The notes under the pieces: generated by a model
Database searches by the model: none
The model's input: the letters and a program-made list of their open reading frames with translations, nothing else
Told to the model about the DNA's origin: nothing
Program-made: the position numbers and the translations under genes
Part shown: positions 14,378 to 21,313 of the stretch, one piece after another
Position numbering within the stretch: position 1 is the first letter of the stretch
Layout of the letters: each line of letters opens with the position of its first letter
IMG/VR virus record: IMGVR_UViG_3300010885_019080
Location: 1-29,702 of that record
DNA length: 29,702 bases
Direction: 5' to 3' (one strand)
DNA from: a virus

Positions 14378-14389
14378 AATCTATTCAGA

Positions 14390-14953
14390 ATGAAAACAAA
14401 GATCATCAACTTAGCTAAGAGGACAGACCGATGGGAAGCTGTACAGTTGGAGGTACAGAAATTTGGTATAACTGAATACGAAAGATTTGATGCAATCGAA
14501 GGCGGATATATGGGGTTCAATCGATCCGTTCATAAAGCATTGGAAGGAGAATCAGAATTGTTACTACTTGAGGATGATTGTGTTTTCGAGGCAACGATGG
14601 ATGTTATGATTCAGGCAAAGTCCGAACTTCCTGAAGATTGGGATTTGATGTACCTGGGGGCAAATCTAAAGAGTAAAGTAAATCAGTATTCTGAACATCT
14701 GTACACGTTGACAGATGCATGGACTTCTCACGCCATCCTGTATTCGGATAAGGGGGCAAAATGGTGTTATGAAAACTTTGATCCTGAAGAAGGAACTATA
14801 TATGATGAATGGCTTCGCACTACTGCTCAACGTAGATTGAAATGCTTTGTTATGTGTCCGATGATCGCACTTCAGGCAGATGGATGGTCTGACATTTGGG
14901 GAGCAAACGCAGTTTATGGCATTCAATGGTCATCTAAACATTTCTATAAATGA
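14390..14953 (+). CDS. GT25-like glycosyltransferase
   Basis: A 187-residue protein. It starts MKTKIINLAKRTDRWEAV, matching the N-terminal strand and NLxxRxDR motif of family GT25 (LPS biosynthesis) glycosyltransferases. The metal/nucleotide-binding acidic motif LLLLEDDCVF (57-66, E61-D62-D63) and DWDLMYLGAN follow. The typical late motif with DEWLRTTA (about 139) is also seen. No membrane segment or signal peptide, so it acts in the host cytoplasm. It is the first of five glycosyltransferase genes, and its stop overlaps the next start by 4 bases. Family members transfer galactose or glucose; the sugar and acceptor here are unknown. Confidence 0.82.
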   Translation: MKTKIINLAKRTDRWEAVQLEVQKFGITEYERFDAIEGGYMGFNRSVHKALEGESELLLLEDDCVFEATMDVMIQAKSELPEDWDLMYLGANLKSKVNQYSEHLYTLTDAWTSHAILYSDKGAKWCYENFDPEEGTIYDEWLRTTAQRRLKCFVMCPMIALQADGWSDIWGANAVYGIQWSSKHFYK

Positions 14954-15654
14954 TCCATCACGTTACATACACCGATAAAAACATGACCACCTCCGCGCTA
15001 CATTGTTCGGAATCTGCCACTAAATACGGATGTGATAGTTCGTGCATATATACAGAAATGCAGTTATCAGAAGCATTCAGAGAACGTAATGCATCAATAT
15101 TGGCACAATCACGCGGAGCCGGGTATTGGATATGGAAGCCTCAGATCATACTTCAGGAAATGGAGAAATGTAAAGAGGGGGATTATATTCTATATACCGA
15201 TGCCGGGGTGCAGATTATCGGTGATGTCAGGCAATTGATTTCAAGTGTGGAAGATGGCATGTTGTTATTTGGCGGTCAATATAACAATCATGAATGGACA
15301 AAGGGCGATGTACTTAGTATAATACCTGAAGGCGTTTACAAACAGATTCAGGCATCGGCAATGATTTTTGAATGCACGACTAAAACGGTTAAATTCCTTC
15401 ATCTATGGGCTATGCTTTGTGAAATACCAGGATTTATAGACGATTCACCTTCCAAAACTGAGAATCATCCTGATTTTGTAGAGCATAGACATGATCAGTC
15501 TATCTTAACAGTTTTACAGATTCTATGCAATATCAATAGCCATTGGTGGCCTGCTACATATAATAACGGCAAATTCAATTACCCAAAAAATGAGCATACA
15601 GATTCATATCAGATCATATTCCACCACCACAGAAAACGTAATAACGAATGGTAA
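14950..15654 (+). CDS. Putative glycosyltransferase of the RGxGYWxWKP type
   Basis: A 234-residue protein. SRGAGYWIWKPQIILQEM (54-71) and GDYILYTDAGVQI (77-89) match a widespread but poorly studied glycosyltransferase-like family. There the D-A-G (84-86) probably plays the role of a DxD motif in a GT-A fold. FVEHRHDQSILTVLQI further on is also typical. No membrane segment. It overlaps the genes on both sides (4 and 7 bases), consistent with one transcription unit. Activity is inferred from motif and neighbours; no sugar specificity can be deduced. Confidence 0.7.
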   Translation: MIHHVTYTDKNMTTSALHCSESATKYGCDSSCIYTEMQLSEAFRERNASILAQSRGAGYWIWKPQIILQEMEKCKEGDYILYTDAGVQIIGDVRQLISSVEDGMLLFGGQYNNHEWTKGDVLSIIPEGVYKQIQASAMIFECTTKTVKFLHLWAMLCEIPGFIDDSPSKTENHPDFVEHRHDQSILTVLQILCNINSHWWPATYNNGKFNYPKNEHTDSYQIIFHHHRKRNNEW

Positions 15655-16289
15655 CTATAGTCATACCAACCTACGATATGGAAGGAAAGTCAATTTACTT
15701 CCTTCGCCAAGCTATCAACAGCGTTCGGCAGTTAAGGCGCGGTTATGAAATTATAGTATCCGATGAATCAACAGATTTTCAGGTAGAGGATTATTGTGGT
15801 ATCGCTTCTGTTAAATATTTCAAAAATACAAGATCACCAGGTGCAGCTGGAAATCTTAACAATGCAATAGATCACGCAACAGGGGAAATGATTAAGATAC
15901 TATTTCAAGATGACCAATTGCGGTCCATTGAAGAATTCGATTTCATAGAACATTGGGGGTTCTGCACATCAAAACACAATACTAATCGCGGAGATCATAT
16001 TCCATTCCATTCGCATTCTATAAAAGAATTAGCATTGGGGTGCAATACATACGGATCTCCTTCATCACTTGCATTTAGGAAAACGGATCTTCGATTCAAT
16101 GAATCATTAAGATGGCTGTTTGATTGTGAATTCTACGCGCGAATGACCATTATGTATGGATTGCCAGATTTGGTTAATACATCCGTTGATATTACAGAAT
16201 GGGAAGGGATGGCAACAAATACCATATGCACCGGATCAGTTAGGCTTCAGGATACGGAAATAATTAACAGATTGTATGCTGACATTTAA
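15648..16289 (+). CDS. Family 2 (GT-A fold) glycosyltransferase
   Basis: A 213-residue protein. VTIVIPTYDMEG (2-13), EIIVSDEST (34-42), GAAGNLNNAIDHATGE (65-80) and ILFQDDQ (84-90) are the standard GT2 nucleotide-sugar motifs; the usual DxD reads D88-D89-Q90. The acceptor-side motif is FDCEFYARM (about 164-172). It is shorter than many GT2 enzymes and lacks membrane helices. Acceptor may be a growing glycan or a virion protein. Overlaps the next gene by 14 bases. Confidence 0.85.
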   Translation: MVTIVIPTYDMEGKSIYFLRQAINSVRQLRRGYEIIVSDESTDFQVEDYCGIASVKYFKNTRSPGAAGNLNNAIDHATGEMIKILFQDDQLRSIEEFDFIEHWGFCTSKHNTNRGDHIPFHSHSIKELALGCNTYGSPSSLAFRKTDLRFNESLRWLFDCEFYARMTIMYGLPDLVNTSVDITEWEGMATNTICTGSVRLQDTEIINRLYADI

Positions 16290-17019
16290 AGAACTTGGGA
16301 AATATGGCAGACTTGGCAATCAGATGTTTCAGATAGCCAGCACAATCGGATTAGCAACATCACACGGATATGCGTATGGATTCCCGGAATGGAAGAACTA
16401 CGATCATCTGAATAGATTCGGGAGTGCTGAAGATGTGGACATTCAAAAGTATTTCAAGAACGCATTACCACCAATAGAGCAGCGGAATTATTCTGATTAT
16501 TTCATTCATTGGGGATACCACAACTTCAAAGCATTACCAGACAATATTAATCTATTAGGACACATGCAATCTGAGAAATACTTTGCCCACTGCAAGGATT
16601 TGATACGTCACTACTTTGAATTTACAGATGAATGTGAGCCTATGCCGAAAGAGTCTATTGCTATACATATAAGGCGTGGGGATTACGATGACTCGTACCA
16701 TCCTACAATGAAAGAGAAATATTATAAACAATCTTTAGATTTACTGCCAAACGTACCTAAATTTGTATTCTCAGACGATATAAAAGAGGCTAAGAAAATT
16801 ATAGGAAATGATGCAACATATATTGAAGGCAATCATTATATGAAAGACTTGCAAATGATTAGTAAATGCAGGCACTTCGTTCTTTCAAATTCAACATTCT
16901 GCTGGTGGGGGTGGTGGCTTGCGGATCATGGTAAGTGTATCGCTCCACAAAAATGGTTCGGAGATGTGGCTCAGTTAAGTTCCAAGGATATATATACAGA
17001 CGAAATGATTATAATATGA
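16276..17019 (+). CDS. GT11 alpha-1,2-fucosyltransferase-like enzyme
   Basis: A 247-residue protein. GRLGNQMFQ (11-19), HIRRGDY (131-137) and SNSTFCWWGWWLAD (about 203-216) are the three signature motifs of family GT11 (and its fut2-like relatives), which transfer fucose from GDP-fucose to a galactose or similar residue. The central HIRRGD segment binds the GDP part. No GDP-fucose synthesis genes are in the window, so the donor must come from the host. Family members are usually somewhat longer (near 280-300), but all key motifs are present. Confidence 0.87.
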   Translation: MLTFKELGKYGRLGNQMFQIASTIGLATSHGYAYGFPEWKNYDHLNRFGSAEDVDIQKYFKNALPPIEQRNYSDYFIHWGYHNFKALPDNINLLGHMQSEKYFAHCKDLIRHYFEFTDECEPMPKESIAIHIRRGDYDDSYHPTMKEKYYKQSLDLLPNVPKFVFSDDIKEAKKIIGNDATYIEGNHYMKDLQMISKCRHFVLSNSTFCWWGWWLADHGKCIAPQKWFGDVAQLSSKDIYTDEMIII

Positions 17020-17981
17020 AGATATTCGCACAAGTTCACGCATACCCTACGCGACACAATGCAGGAGCTGAATGGTATCTCCATTCCATGCTTCGCTACC
17101 TTGTTGAACAAGGGCATGAGTGCAGGGTGCTGACCTCGGATATCGCATGTCGGACATTGGATGGTGTTCAACTATTTGAGCAAAATCCGACAAATGAATG
17201 GGAGCTTTCGTTGTGGTGTGATATAATTGTTTCACATTTAGGCCGATCTGGTAGGGCATTTAATTGCGCAAACCAGCATAATAAACCTATTTATATAATT
17301 CTGCACAATACATTCACTAATCGCTTGGTTGAAGTACGGCAGGATGCTTCTTTGATTGTCAATGCTGATTGGGCATTACAAGATTGCTTGGAAAAAGGAT
17401 ACAAGCATCGGATGGCGGTGTTAAGGCCAGCTGTCTTTTTTGATGACTATAATTTCATCCCCGGTAAACGCGAGCATATCAGCCTCATTAATCTTTGGGA
17501 ACGGAAAGGAGGTCAGACATTCGCAGAGATTGCAAGACTAATGACTGATCGTAAATTCCTTGGAGTTAAAGGTGCATACGGAGATCAAATCACTCCAATA
17601 CTTTCAAACGTTGAGTACATCGAAAACACACCATACATTAAGCAGGCTTGTTATGAAAGAACGCGCATCCTTTTGATGCCTTCCGTTTATGAAAGTTATG
17701 GCAGAACAGCAGTTGAATCAATGTGTTCCGGTATTCCGGTCATTGCTTCCGATACTCCTGGACTTCGTGAATCATTGGGAGATTGTGGTATATTCATTGC
17801 ACAAGATTCGCCTATATCAAAATGGGTAGAGGCTATCAAATCGCTGGATGACAAAAAGGTTTATGAAGAATTATCTAAACGTTGTGTCATCCGTGCAGAA
17901 GAACTATTTGAAAAATCACTTAACGAATTAGAAAACATAAACGAATTCATACAATATGAACAGCTACTTAGTGAAGCGTAA
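17016..17981 (+). CDS. Family 4 (GT-B fold) glycosyltransferase
   Basis: A 321-residue protein. It begins MKIFAQVHAYPTRHNAGAEW, the N-terminal GT-B acceptor domain start, with AGAEWYLHSMLRYLVEQGHE typical of GT4. The C-terminal donor domain has VYESYGRTAVESMCSGIPVI (about 225-244), i.e. the E-x7-E retaining motif, then ASDTPGLRESLGDCG. The start at 17016 overlaps the GT11 stop; a longer frame from 16935 exists but lies inside that gene. It is the last of the five glycosyltransferases and overlaps the next phage gene by 26 bases, so the island is seamlessly tied into the structural operon. Confidence 0.85.
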   Translation: MKIFAQVHAYPTRHNAGAEWYLHSMLRYLVEQGHECRVLTSDIACRTLDGVQLFEQNPTNEWELSLWCDIIVSHLGRSGRAFNCANQHNKPIYIILHNTFTNRLVEVRQDASLIVNADWALQDCLEKGYKHRMAVLRPAVFFDDYNFIPGKREHISLINLWERKGGQTFAEIARLMTDRKFLGVKGAYGDQITPILSNVEYIENTPYIKQACYERTRILLMPSVYESYGRTAVESMCSGIPVIASDTPGLRESLGDCGIFIAQDSPISKWVEAIKSLDDKKVYEELSKRCVIRAEELFEKSLNELENINEFIQYEQLLSEA

Positions 17982-18183
17982 CTTTGCAAAGAATTCAGGC
18001 ATGGCGCATACAGGGGACATACTTACTGATCTTCCTGAACCATATGCATCAGACTGGACTGCACTTGGTTTCATTGTTGCTTATACGGCAACATCAGATC
18101 CGATTCCACATACCGTTGAACTGGACCATAAACCACTTATAAAAAGAACAGGCGGAAAGCCTAAAGATCCAAAAACGAAATGA
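17956..18183 (+). CDS. Small protein before the connector gene
   Basis: A 75-residue protein (SYLVKRNFAKNSGMAHTGDI...LPEPYASDWTALGFI) with a basic, lysine-rich C-terminus. No named family recognised. It lies between the glycosyltransferase island and the head-tail connector, overlapping both. In related phages small proteins often sit between the capsid and connector genes. A structural or decoration role is only inferred from position. Confidence 0.6.
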   Translation: MNSYLVKRNFAKNSGMAHTGDILTDLPEPYASDWTALGFIVAYTATSDPIPHTVELDHKPLIKRTGGKPKDPKTK

Positions 18184-18695
18184 AACTGATCACGAAAACA
18201 GATGTAGCAACTGAATCCGTATTGGCTCCAGCCGTTCGTGAATGGCTGGCATTGGATTCAACATCACAAGATGCGATGCTTGCCACGATGGCAAAGGCTG
18301 CCCGGATGAAGATTGAAAGATTAACAGGTAAGGCAATCGGTGCGCGTACTTTGATTTATACAATTCAGATGCCTATATATGGGGTTCTTGATCTACCATA
18401 TCCGCCGGTCGTATCTATTTCAACGGTGAAAACAATCGCAGAAGATGGCACAACTAACACGCTCGGAGTCTCGGATTTCTCGCTTGTGAATGAATCCCTA
18501 TATTGTGCATCAGCCATTGGGTTCGCCGTTGAAGTTGAATACATTACCGGGTTAACTCCTACGGTAACAGAAAATCAATTGATATTAAAACAAACGGCAT
18601 GGGATTATACCCATAGAGGTGATACAGATGTAGCAACATATTCACCAGATGTCTTGAATGAAATCACATCCATAACTATAAATAACGGATTCTAA
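18180..18695 (+). CDS. Head-tail connector (gp6/gp15-like)
   Basis: A 171-residue protein. An N-terminal helical part (TESVLAPAVREWLALDSTSQ, then AMLATMAKAARMKIERLTGK) is followed by beta strands (LPYPPVVSISTVKTI) and a C-terminal helix (NQLILKQTAWDYTHRGD). This is the pattern of HK97 gp6 / SPP1 gp15-type connector proteins that bind the portal ring after packaging. Order relative to its neighbours agrees with this. Confidence 0.8.
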   Translation: MKLITKTDVATESVLAPAVREWLALDSTSQDAMLATMAKAARMKIERLTGKAIGARTLIYTIQMPIYGVLDLPYPPVVSISTVKTIAEDGTTNTLGVSDFSLVNESLYCASAIGFAVEVEYITGLTPTVTENQLILKQTAWDYTHRGDTDVATYSPDVLNEITSITINNGF

Positions 18696-19378
18696 TGGCA
18701 AACGCCCCTTACATCGGACAACTCCGAAGCAGGCTTCAATTCCTGAAGGATACCAAGACATCCGATGGTGCTGGAGGTTTTACGTCTGCTAAATCTGTTG
18801 ACTTTGAAATGTGGGGTTACATCCGGCAGATAAGTGAATCGGAAGCAATGCGAAACGGTCAGGTGGTTGGATACAACTCATATGAGATTTGGGTGCAATA
18901 TCAATCATCTATTATCCCTACACGACAGCATATAATCCTTTACAATAATAAAGCATACACGATAAACGGAACACGTGAGATTGAAGAAAAGAATCGTTGG
19001 ATAGTAATGTCATGTTCACGATACTCAGGATCGGAGGTTGCTGTTATTGAGCGTACTCCGGTAGTTGTATCAATGGGATGGAAACCAACATATATAGAGA
19101 TAGTGTTTAACTATTCGATGTGCAATCCTGCCCCGTTTTTTGCTGATTTTTCAGTTATACTTCAAGTCGGTGGCGGTCCAATCAGTTTATTAAACATCAA
19201 TTCTGTTGCATTTGGTACTACCGATTCCTCATATAGATTATACGGAACATTTACAACCAATACCATGAAAGTCTCAATAGCAAAAGGGAATATAAAAGCT
19301 AATCTGAACGTGATTCCAGGTTATACAAACGATACACTTTTGGAATCTGTAACTGATTATGTAGTGCCTGCGCTATGA
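18695..19378 (+). CDS. Head-tail adaptor fused to an Ig-like C-terminal domain
   Basis: A 227-residue protein, about twice the usual adaptor length. Residues 1-110 match the SPP1 gp16-like adaptor (GQLRSRLQFLKDTKTSDGAG, EMWGYIRQISESEAMRNGQV, NNKAYTINGTREIEEKNRWI). Residues about 118-227 are a separate beta-rich domain. Its motif run YIEIVFNYSMCNP, FFADFSVILQVGGGPI, LLNINSVAFG, TNTMKVSIAKG, ending LESVTDYVV, resembles SwmB/Big_5-type Ig-like domains of secreted Bacteroidetes proteins. Such Ig-like domains on phage virions often bind surface glycans. The fusion assignment is by pattern only. Confidence 0.72.
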   Translation: MANAPYIGQLRSRLQFLKDTKTSDGAGGFTSAKSVDFEMWGYIRQISESEAMRNGQVVGYNSYEIWVQYQSSIIPTRQHIILYNNKAYTINGTREIEEKNRWIVMSCSRYSGSEVAVIERTPVVVSMGWKPTYIEIVFNYSMCNPAPFFADFSVILQVGGGPISLLNINSVAFGTTDSSYRLYGTFTTNTMKVSIAKGNIKANLNVIPGYTNDTLLESVTDYVVPAL

Positions 19379-19848
19379 GTGGTGGAGCAAAAATAGAGTT
19401 AACATCGACTTCATTAGTGAGAGTTAATAAGTTGTTGAATAATGTAGCAAAAAATTTCCCTGAACAAGTAGTAAAATTAATTCACGCAGAAGCATTAATA
19501 ATTGAATCACAGGCAAAAAAGAATTTAATATCTGAATTACAAAAGAGGCAACCAAAGAAAAATGATAAGTCTACATATAGCGGTTTATTATCGGCATCAA
19601 TCCACAGCAAAAACAGTTCAAGCGGTGCTGATGTTAGCGCAAGTAAAATTTATGCAGCATACATTGAATTTGGTACCGGAAATATGGTATCAATACCTAA
19701 AGGGTGGGAAGCATTCGCAGCTAAATTTAAAGGGAGTGGAATGCGCCCGCACAATATGAAAGCACGTCCGTATCTTGTTAAAGCATTCATTGAAGAGCAA
19801 AAGAATTTTATTGACAGGCTTAAAACATTAGCAAGCAAAATAAAATGA
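19375..19848 (+). CDS. HK97 gp10-like tail completion protein
   Basis: A 157-residue protein. An N-terminal helical region (NKLLNNVAKNFPEQVVKLIH, AEALIIESQAKKNLISELQK) precedes GLLSASIHSK, IYAAYIEFGTGN and RPHNMKARPYLVKAFIEEQK, the typical pattern of the HK97 gp10 family. It joins the tail tube to the head connector. This gene is visibly more AT-rich than its neighbours. Overlaps both adjacent genes by 4 bases. Confidence 0.82.
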   Translation: MSGGAKIELTSTSLVRVNKLLNNVAKNFPEQVVKLIHAEALIIESQAKKNLISELQKRQPKKNDKSTYSGLLSASIHSKNSSSGADVSASKIYAAYIEFGTGNMVSIPKGWEAFAAKFKGSGMRPHNMKARPYLVKAFIEEQKNFIDRLKTLASKIK

Positions 19849-20255
19849 AAGATTCAGCAACCGCAATCCGTTCAGCATTATTCACTCGCATCACCGCACT
19901 TGGCTATGCAGCATATGATACACCTCCCGAAACTACAACCGCTCCATATGTCTACTTATACAACCAATCCAGTTATCAGGATGGCAATCAATCAGAGTTC
20001 GGTCAGGTTGCTTCCATTTCGATAGATGTAGTAACTGAATTTCAGAAAGACTACGGAGGCGGAAAGGTAGCTGATACGATGGTGGATGTCATACTTCAAG
20101 ATGTTTTGAAGTTCGCACCGGCACAGTTGACGGTATCAGGATTCGATTGTATTTCAGTAACATTGGATGGAGTCAACTCCATGCATCTCACATCGGCAAC
20201 AACAACACAACATATCCGCACAATCAAATTAAAATTAATCCTTTATCAAATCTAA
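19845..20255 (+). CDS. Tail completion protein (DUF3168-like)
   Basis: A 136-residue protein. DSATAIRSALFTRITALGYA, the PPETTTAPYVYLYNQS motif and VDVVTEFQKDYGGGKVADTM fit DUF3168 / gpU-like tail terminator proteins that cap the tail tube. Length is normal. It lies at the usual place directly before the major tail protein gene. Confidence 0.8.
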   Translation: MKDSATAIRSALFTRITALGYAAYDTPPETTTAPYVYLYNQSSYQDGNQSEFGQVASISIDVVTEFQKDYGGGKVADTMVDVILQDVLKFAPAQLTVSGFDCISVTLDGVNSMHLTSATTTQHIRTIKLKLILYQI

Positions 20256-20260
20256 AAACA

Positions 20261-20671
20261 ATGACTAAAGTAAATGGAACATTATTTCGCCTTAAAATCG
20301 GCACTTATTTAGTGGGCGCATCGACTGATTCAGAATTCACATTGGAACAGGACGATCCGAAAACAACAACACAAGACGGAAACGGATGGGAAGAGTCCCT
20401 GGATCAGGGTGGTATCCGCAGGGCATCAGGATCTGTTAACGGTCTACTTGACCCTGATGCAAACTACAACGCGGAAGAACTGCTGGATCATATCATCGGA
20501 AATACTACGATGGCAACCGCTCAATATGGGGTTGTCGGTGGTACATATTACACATCAAAGATTAAGATCACGAACTGCAAGATGTCAGGATCAACGGAGA
20601 ATCCTGTTGGCATTTCAATGTCTTGGGTAAGTTCTGGTGCGGTTACAAAAGCAACAACAATGGCATCCTAA
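20261..20671 (+). CDS. Major tail tube protein
   Basis: A 136-residue protein (MTKVNGTLFRLKIGTYLVGA). KINGTLxxLxxGxxxxGxSTDSEFTLEQD, GWEESLDQGGIRRASGSVNG and a closing KITNCKMSGSTENPVGISMS match short major tail proteins of Bacteroidetes siphophages. I use the ATG at 20261, 6 bases after the preceding stop, rather than an earlier in-frame ATG at 20147 inside the upstream gene. It polymerises around the tape measure. Confidence 0.82.
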   Translation: MTKVNGTLFRLKIGTYLVGASTDSEFTLEQDDPKTTTQDGNGWEESLDQGGIRRASGSVNGLLDPDANYNAEELLDHIIGNTTMATAQYGVVGGTYYTSKIKITNCKMSGSTENPVGISMSWVSSGAVTKATTMAS

Positions 20672-20672
20672 T

Positions 20673-21023
20673 ATGATCGGAAAACTTTCAATTGAATTAG
20701 GAGGGAAAACCAGGCATCTAACCTTTGGGCAAAATGCCTGGTACATCTTTTGCAAGCTGCACGGAATAAATATTTCCGACATCGGATCCTACTTTGGCGA
20801 TTCAATACACAATCCTGATGCCTTCCGCGATCTAACATATGCTGGGTTGAAGGCATTTGATTTATCGGCAGGCAATGAAGTTGATTATAACGCATACACG
20901 GTAGGCGATTGGTTAGACGAAGCAGGAGAAGAGGTGATCGGTGAAGTATTGAACTGCATCCTCGAAAGCAGGTCGCAGAATACAGCACTGGCAACAAAAA
21001 AAAAGGTAAGTCAGAAAAAGTAA
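20673..21023 (+). CDS. Tail assembly chaperone, frame-0 product (gpG-like)
   Basis: A 116-residue protein (MIGKLSIELGGKTRHLTFGQ..., acidic middle, ending KKKVSQKK). It sits between the tail tube and tape measure genes, where the gpG chaperone is always found. An earlier in-frame ATG lies within the tail tube gene; the ATG at 20673 directly follows that stop. Near the end the codons ACA AAA AAA AAG create a slippery site, after which this frame ends at a TAA. It helps fold or load the tape measure and is not part of the virion. Confidence 0.8.
   Translation: MIGKLSIELGGKTRHLTFGQNAWYIFCKLHGINISDIGSYFGDSIHNPDAFRDLTYAGLKAFDLSAGNEVDYNAYTVGDWLDEAGEEVIGEVLNCILESRSQNTALATKKKVSQKK
20999..21005 (+). 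promoter_or_regulatory. -1 ribosomal frameshift site
   Basis: The heptamer A AAA AAG stands in the correct phase (codons AAA 21000-21002, AAG 21003-21005) within a run of nine A. It is a known efficient -1 slippery sequence, as in dnaX. A slip joins frame 0 to the open -1 frame starting GGT AAG TCA, which runs to 21313. Confidence 0.75.
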
Positions 21024-21313
21024 CATGGGATGACCTATTAACAACAGCTGCGGAGGTGGGAATAATGCCGGATAAATTCTGGCATCTCACCGAACGCGAA
21101 CTGATGGCAGCCATCAACGGTTATAGGAGAAGGCAGGTTGAAGAATGGAAACGAGCAAGGCTTATGGCTTATATGACGTATGCAACGCAGGTAAAAGACC
21201 CGACAAAGATTGAACATTGGATGCCACTGGAAGGAGATCATGTTGTTAAGACATCAAACACATTGGCGCGAATACGGAAACTTAATAAAATAGCTGAAAA
21301 GTCATGGCGATAA
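21005..21313 (+). CDS. Tail assembly chaperone, frameshift extension (gpT-like)
   Basis: The -1 frame read after the slip encodes 102 residues (GKSEKVTWDDLLTTAAEVGI, MPDKFWHLTERELMAAINGY, then a basic helical part). WDDL...PDKFWxLTxxEL is the typical start of a gpT-type extension. An ATG at 21056 in this frame would omit VTWDDLLTTAAEV and is unlikely to be used. The fusion with the 111 frame-0 codons would be 213 residues. Its 3' end overlaps the tape measure start by 10 bases. Confidence 0.78.
   Translation, partial: GKSEKVTWDDLLTTAAEVGIMPDKFWHLTERELMAAINGYRRRQVEEWKRARLMAYMTYATQVKDPTKIEHWMPLEGDHVVKTSNTLARIRKLNKIAEKSWR

Noticed and set aside
16935-17015. Longer GT4 start at 16935
   Set aside because: It would lie inside the GT11 gene and adds residues unlike the family; the ATG at 17016 begins with the standard MKIFAQVH strand.
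20147-20260. Longer start of the tail tube protein at 20147
   Set aside because: It falls inside the tail completion gene in another frame; the ATG at 20261 begins the family-like N-terminus.
20668-21117. 149-codon minus-strand ORF across the chaperone genes
   Set aside because: It is the shadow of the two chaperone frames; cysteine/arginine/serine-rich translation with no family resemblance.
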